A stretch of 17,250 nucleotides of DNA from contig UQWU01000039.1 in NCBI GenBank assembly GCA_900544885.1, positions 1 to 17,250 of the forward strand, written 5' to 3'. Below the pieces are notes generated by a model. That model was not told the DNA's origin. It saw only the letters and a program-made list of their open reading frames with translations, and made no database searches. Below are positions 14,040 to 17,250 of the stretch, piece by piece (the first letter of the stretch is position 1; each line of letters starts with the position of its first letter). Position numbers and translations under genes: made by a program. Source of the DNA: an uncultured Phascolarctobacterium sp. GTDB taxonomy: Bacteria; Bacillota; Negativicutes; Acidaminococcales; Acidaminococcaceae.

Positions 14040-15314
14040 TTATTTACCTGGGAAGAAAGGCCATACCATCGGGATTACAACCAAGGATACGATGAAAGCT
14101 ACGATTACCAGACCGGTACCAGCTTTTACATAGTCCATGAATTTGTATCCGCCAGGGCCAAGTACCAAAGTGTTCGGAGGAGTACCTACCGGAGTTGCGA
14201 ATGCACAAGATGCTGCAACAGCGATAGCCATCAGAACTGCTTTCGGGTCAGCGCCCAGTTGTTTGGAAATTGCGATACCAATCGGGCACAGCAGAGCTGC
14301 AGATGCAGTATTGGACATGAATTGGGTCAAGCCGCAGGACAGGATGAACAGGATTGCGGTTACAACCATCGGAGAAGGAGAACCACCCATCAGGCTTACA
14401 GTCCATTCTGCAATTAATTTACCAGCACCGGTTTTATCCATTGCTGCAGATACAGGCATCATACCAGCAAACAGGAAGATGGTTACCCAGTCGATAGAAG
14501 CATAAGCTTGTTTTTCAGTTAAGCAACCGGTCAATACGCAAACCAGAGCACCGATGATTGCTGCCATTTCCAAAGAGATACCTTTGATATCCAAAGCCAT
14601 AACCAGAACTACAGCAGCCAAAATAACACCGGAAACAATCATTTTCTTAGAATCAGAGCTAGTAGCTTCAATTTCTTGTTCGATTTCTTGGTCAGCATCT
14701 AATTCTACTTTCGGCAACAGGTGCTTACCGATAAACATCATGTAAACCATACCAGCGATGGAAACAGGAATACCGATCCAAGCAAATTCGAAGAAACCGA
14801 AGGGTTCTAAACCAGCTGCAGTCATTGCACCAGTTGCAATGATGTTAGGCGGAGTACCAACCATGGTGATGATACCACCCCAACCGCAAGCGAATGCCAA
14901 AGGCATCAATTGACGGGATGCAGGGATTTTAGCTGCAGAGCAGATACCTAAAGCTACAGGCAGTAAGCACGCAGCGGTGCCAGTGTTAGACAGTACGGAA
15001 GATAATACAGTACCAACTAACATTAAACCAAACATCAGGCTGTTTTCGCCAGTGCCGCAAACGGATACTACTTTGTTACCAATAGCCTGCGCCAAACCAG
15101 TGTAGAACATGGAAGCGCCTACAACAAACATGCCGGCGAATAATACTACGGTGGAGTTAGACAAACCAGTAAAGATTTGACCTACAGGAATCAAACCTAA
15201 CAAACCGCAGGCGATTGCACCGCCGGTTGCAGTAATTGCGAGAGGGATGAGTTCGGTTACAAAGAATAATGCAACTACTGCCAACAGAATTAAACATTTA
15301 ATTGCTGGGGACAT
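14040..15314 (-). CDS. DASS/SLC13-family Na+/dicarboxylate symporter, copy A
   Basis: This inner-membrane transporter probably imports C4-dicarboxylates such as succinate with Na+. It carries both SNT Na+-site motifs of the VcINDY fold ('SNTGTAACLLP' and 'SNTASAALLCP') and both paired 'GTPPN' motifs ('GTPPNIIATG' and 'GTPPNTLVLGPGGY'). Start is the ATG at 15314 with AGGAGG 8 bases upstream, giving 424 residues. An in-frame upstream ATG (15383) would add 23 unrelated residues and is not shared with copy B. I count about 20 substitutions against copy B, clustered near residues 44-87 and in the loop around 200-250; the last 165 or so residues are identical. It has its own promoter and palindromic operator. 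Which dicarboxylate it prefers cannot be read from the sequence. Confidence 0.94.
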   Translation of the reverse strand: MSPAIKCLILLAVVALFFVTELIPLAITATGGAIACGLLGLIPVGQIFTGLSNSTVVLFAGMFVVGASMFYTGLAQAIGNKVVSVCGTGENSLMFGLMLVGTVLSSVLSNTGTAACLLPVALGICSAAKIPASRQLMPLAFACGWGGIITMVGTPPNIIATGAMTAAGLEPFGFFEFAWIGIPVSIAGMVYMMFIGKHLLPKVELDADQEIEQEIEATSSDSKKMIVSGVILAAVVLVMALDIKGISLEMAAIIGALVCVLTGCLTEKQAYASIDWVTIFLFAGMMPVSAAMDKTGAGKLIAEWTVSLMGGSPSPMVVTAILFILSCGLTQFMSNTASAALLCPIGIAISKQLGADPKAVLMAIAVAASCAFATPVGTPPNTLVLGPGGYKFMDYVKAGTGLVIVAFIVSLVVIPMVWPFFPGK

Positions 15315-15343
15315 TAAAGAATCCTCCTTAAAAGAATTTATTT

Positions 15344-15372
15344 TATATAATGCTTTTACAAGCACAATATAT
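15344..15372 (-). other. Leader hairpin upstream of DASS copy A
   Basis: TGCTT/AAGCA around a TTAC loop, with imperfect A/T pairing outside, lies some 20 bases upstream of the Shine-Dalgarno. A hairpin is at the comparable place before copy B. There is no T-tract or other sign of termination. Confidence 0.35.
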
Positions 15373-15442
15373 AGAAAAAGCAAACTAAATATAAAAAAGA
15401 ATTAAATTTGTTTTATTTTTTATTATGATTTTTTGAAAGCGA

Positions 15443-15492
15443 TGTGAAGATAATAACAAGAAAAAAGTTCCTTTTCTGTTGCCTACGCAACA
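15443..15492 (-). promoter_or_regulatory. Activator-type promoter of DASS copy A with TGTTGC-N4-GCAACA operator
   Basis: A 16-bp palindrome TGTTGC-CTAC-GCAACA occupies 15477-15492. On the minus strand it is followed after 21 bases by TATTAT (15455-15450), which is preceded by TGT to make an extended -10. No -35 hexamer exists at 17 bases (CAGAAA). With a start near 15443 the palindrome is centred at about -41.5, the class-II position for CRP/FNR-family activators. The leader is about 128 bases. Confidence 0.65.
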
Positions 15493-15710
15493 TATTTATT
15501 CCATTTTGGCAGCTAGAATTTTTTATCAAACAATAAAAAAAGTAGGTTTAAGCATAACTTATATGCATATAAACTATAGGTGATTAACATATATTTTATG
15601 CATTTTACAATCATCTTACTTATTTACCCTCTTTTTAATAAAGCAAAAAAAACTTCAACTTTTGTATATTAGCTTAAAATATTTTCTTTAGTTTTTTAAG
15701 TTTTGTTCAA
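15493..15710. other. AT-rich spacer between the two DASS copies, no gene seen
   Basis: Very AT-rich with poly-A runs. I find no open frame with a ribosome binding site, no tRNA-like fold and no convincing promoter beyond the operator at its left edge. Confidence 0.6.
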
Positions 15711-15753
15711 AATAAAAAAATAAAGCCCATCGCTTAAAGCGACAGGCTTTATT
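15711..15753 (-). terminator. Terminator after DASS copy B
   Basis: A 16-bp stem with two G-U pairs (15753-15738 with 15734-15719) and a 3-base loop is followed on the minus strand by TTTTTTTATTTTG. It separates copy B from the promoter of copy A, so the two genes are transcribed independently. Confidence 0.9.
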
Positions 15754-15771
15754 GTACATCAAGGCTTTAAA

Positions 15772-17046
15772 TTATTTACCAGGGAAGAAAGGCCATACCA
15801 TCGGGATTACAACTAAGGATACGATGAAAGCTACGATTACCAGACCGGTACCAGCTTTTACATAGTCCATGAATTTGTATCCGCCAGGGCCAAGTACCAA
15901 AGTGTTCGGAGGAGTACCTACCGGAGTTGCGAATGCACAAGATGCTGCAACAGCGATAGCCATCAGAACTGCTTTCGGGTCAGCGCCCAGTTGTTTGGAA
16001 ATTGCGATACCAATCGGGCACAGCAGAGCTGCAGATGCAGTATTGGACATGAATTGGGTCAAGCCGCAGGACAGGATGAACAGGATTGCGGTTACAACCA
16101 TCGGAGAAGGAGAACCACCCATCAGGCTTACAGTCCATTCTGCAATTAATTTACCAGCACCGGTTTTATCCATTGCTGCAGATACAGGCATCATACCAGC
16201 AAACAGGAAGATGGTTACCCAGTCGATAGAAGCATAAGCTTGTTTTTCAGTTAAGCAACCGGTCAGTACGCAAACCAGAGCACCGATGATTGCTGCCATT
16301 TCCAAAGTGATACCTTTAATACCCAGAGCCATAACCAGAACTACAGCAATCAGGATGACACCGGAAATGATCATTTTGTTTTTGGAAGAAGCGTTAGCTT
16401 CAATTTCTTGTTCAATTTCTTGATCAGCATCCAAATCTACTTTCGGCAGCAGATGTTTACCTAAGAACATCATGTAAAGCATACCAGCGATGGAAACAGG
16501 AATACCAATCCAAGCGAATTCGAAGAAACCGAAAGGTTGTAAACCAGCTGCAGTCATTGCACCAGTTGCAATGATGTTAGGCGGAGTACCAACCATGGTG
16601 ATGATACCACCCCAACCGCAAGCGAATGCCAAAGGCATCAATTGACGGGATGCAGGGATTTTAGCTGCAGAGCAGATACCTAAAGCTACAGGCAGTAAGC
16701 ACGCAGCGGTGCCAGTGTTAGACAGTACGGAAGATAATACAGTACCAACTAACATTAAACCAAACATCAGGCTGTTTTCGCCAGTGCCGCAAAGATGGAC
16801 AACTTTGTTACCAATAGCCTGAGCTAAGCCGGTGTAGAACATTGCTGCACCAACTACGAACATACCAGCGAACAATACTACGGTGGAGTTAGACAAACCA
16901 GTAAATACTTGTTTTGCAGGAATCAAGCCTAACAGACCACAAGCAATTGCACCGCCGGTTGCAGTAATTGCCAAAGGAATAAGTTCGGTTACAAATAATA
17001 ATGCAACTACTGCCAACAGAATTAAACATTTAATTGCTGGGGACAT
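15772..17046 (-). CDS. DASS/SLC13-family Na+/dicarboxylate symporter, copy B
   Basis: A 424-residue tandem paralogue of copy A in the same orientation, about 95% identical, with the same SNT and GTPPN motif pairs and therefore the same predicted Na+-coupled dicarboxylate uptake at the inner membrane. The ATG at 17046 with AGGAGG 8 bases upstream is preferred to an upstream in-frame ATG at 17088, since homology to copy A begins exactly at MSPAIKCL. Notable differences from A: Ala-Lys for Val-Gly at 44-45, His-Leu for Ser-Val at 86-87, and a re-written cytoplasmic-type loop near residue 220. The changes avoid the SNT and GTPPN motifs, so ligand choice may be shared and regulation or kinetics may differ. 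Own promoter, operator and terminator. Confidence 0.94.
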   Translation of the reverse strand: MSPAIKCLILLAVVALLFVTELIPLAITATGGAIACGLLGLIPAKQVFTGLSNSTVVLFAGMFVVGAAMFYTGLAQAIGNKVVHLCGTGENSLMFGLMLVGTVLSSVLSNTGTAACLLPVALGICSAAKIPASRQLMPLAFACGWGGIITMVGTPPNIIATGAMTAAGLQPFGFFEFAWIGIPVSIAGMLYMMFLGKHLLPKVDLDADQEIEQEIEANASSKNKMIISGVILIAVVLVMALGIKGITLEMAAIIGALVCVLTGCLTEKQAYASIDWVTIFLFAGMMPVSAAMDKTGAGKLIAEWTVSLMGGSPSPMVVTAILFILSCGLTQFMSNTASAALLCPIGIAISKQLGADPKAVLMAIAVAASCAFATPVGTPPNTLVLGPGGYKFMDYVKAGTGLVIVAFIVSLVVIPMVWPFFPGK

Positions 17047-17075
17047 AATATGTTCCTCCTTTAAAAAATATTTAT

Positions 17076-17101
17076 ATACAATATCCAATGGGATATTATA
17101 T
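17076..17101 (-). other. Leader hairpin upstream of DASS copy B
   Basis: On the minus strand an 11-bp stem with one G-U pair (17101-17091 with 17086-17076) and a CATT loop lies about 10 bases upstream of the AGGAGG. It could stabilise the transcript or influence ribosome loading. No T-tract follows. Confidence 0.5.
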
Positions 17102-17147
17102 AGCTGTTTAATTATATTTAGTTTTCAATGTGCTTTTATCTTTTTGA

Positions 17148-17196
17148 TGGTTTTATAATAACACATTTTTTTGAAAGTTCTGTTGCTCTCGCAACA
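17148..17196 (-). promoter_or_regulatory. Activator-type promoter of DASS copy B with TGTTGC-N4-GCAACA operator
   Basis: The palindrome TGTTGC-TCTC-GCAACA (17181-17196) is followed on the minus strand after 20 bases by TATTAT (17160-17155) preceded by TGT, an extended -10. As in copy A there is no -35 box at 17 bases. The centre is about 40-41 bp upstream of a start near 17148. A TTGACA upstream of the palindrome (minus strand, near 17205-17210) has no -10 at the right spacing. Confidence 0.65.
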
Positions 17197-17250
17197 CATT
17201 TTCTTGTCAATAATCAATAGTGCAATTTTACATACATTTTATATTTTTAT

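Noticed and set aside
15315..15383. N-terminal extension of DASS copy A (and the similar one of copy B, 17047-17088)
   Set aside because: The extensions are unrelated to each other, overlap the Shine-Dalgarno, and homology starts exactly at MSPAIKCL.
14137..16237. Two identical 122-codon plus-strand frames, one in each DASS gene
   Set aside because: Their identity follows from the conversion blocks of the genes on the other strand. They carry no family motifs or start signals.

Overview
The window reads as chromosomal DNA of a diderm Firmicute (class Negativicutes). The regulation is Firmicutes-like: a T-box in front of thrS, an attenuated infC-rpmI-rplT leader, KtrAB potassium uptake and strong sigma-A promoters. 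Yet it also encodes an outer-membrane TonB-dependent receptor, which only a two-membrane cell can use. Low GC, duplicated Na+/dicarboxylate (DASS) transporters and a cobalamin-riboswitch-controlled uptake operon would fit a succinate-fermenting, B12-dependent gut lineage such as Phascolarctobacterium/Acidaminococcaceae. That last placement is inference.

Layout, left to right. Positions 1-3753 (minus strand): a corrinoid-type uptake operon with a consensus promoter, cobalamin riboswitch, terminator, TonB-dependent receptor, periplasmic binding protein and the first codons of a third gene. Positions 3794-5294 (minus): a CNNM/CBS/CorC membrane protein with a TTG start and an oddly distant Shine-Dalgarno. 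Positions 5384-5804 (minus): a four-tRNA operon (Tyr, fMet, Thr, Met) with perfect promoter boxes and a terminator. Positions 5823-8722 (minus): ktrB-ktrA and a TrmH-family RNA methyltransferase, translationally coupled. Positions 8748-10102 (minus): infC-rpmI-rplT with an AUU-started infC and a leader attenuator. Positions 10130-12252 (minus): thrS under a threonine T-box. Positions 12375-13996 (plus): a secreted DUF4127 protein of unknown function, the only plus-strand gene. Positions 14040-17196 (minus): two tandem, nearly identical 424-residue DASS transporters.

The least expected signals are in the DASS pair. Both copies have the same promoter architecture: a 16-bp palindrome TGTTGC-N4-GCAACA centred about 41 bp upstream of the predicted start, no -35 box and an extended -10 TGTTATTAT. 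This looks like a class-II site for a CRP/FNR-type activator. The two coding sequences are a mosaic of blocks of 451 and 254 bp that are identical even at silent sites, separated by diverged segments, which is the signature of gene conversion. Other points of note are the divergent 5' core of the cobalamin riboswitch, the agreement between the thrS T-box and the tRNA-Thr in the same window, a threonyl-tRNA synthetase without a TGS domain, and the uncharacterised DUF4127 protein.
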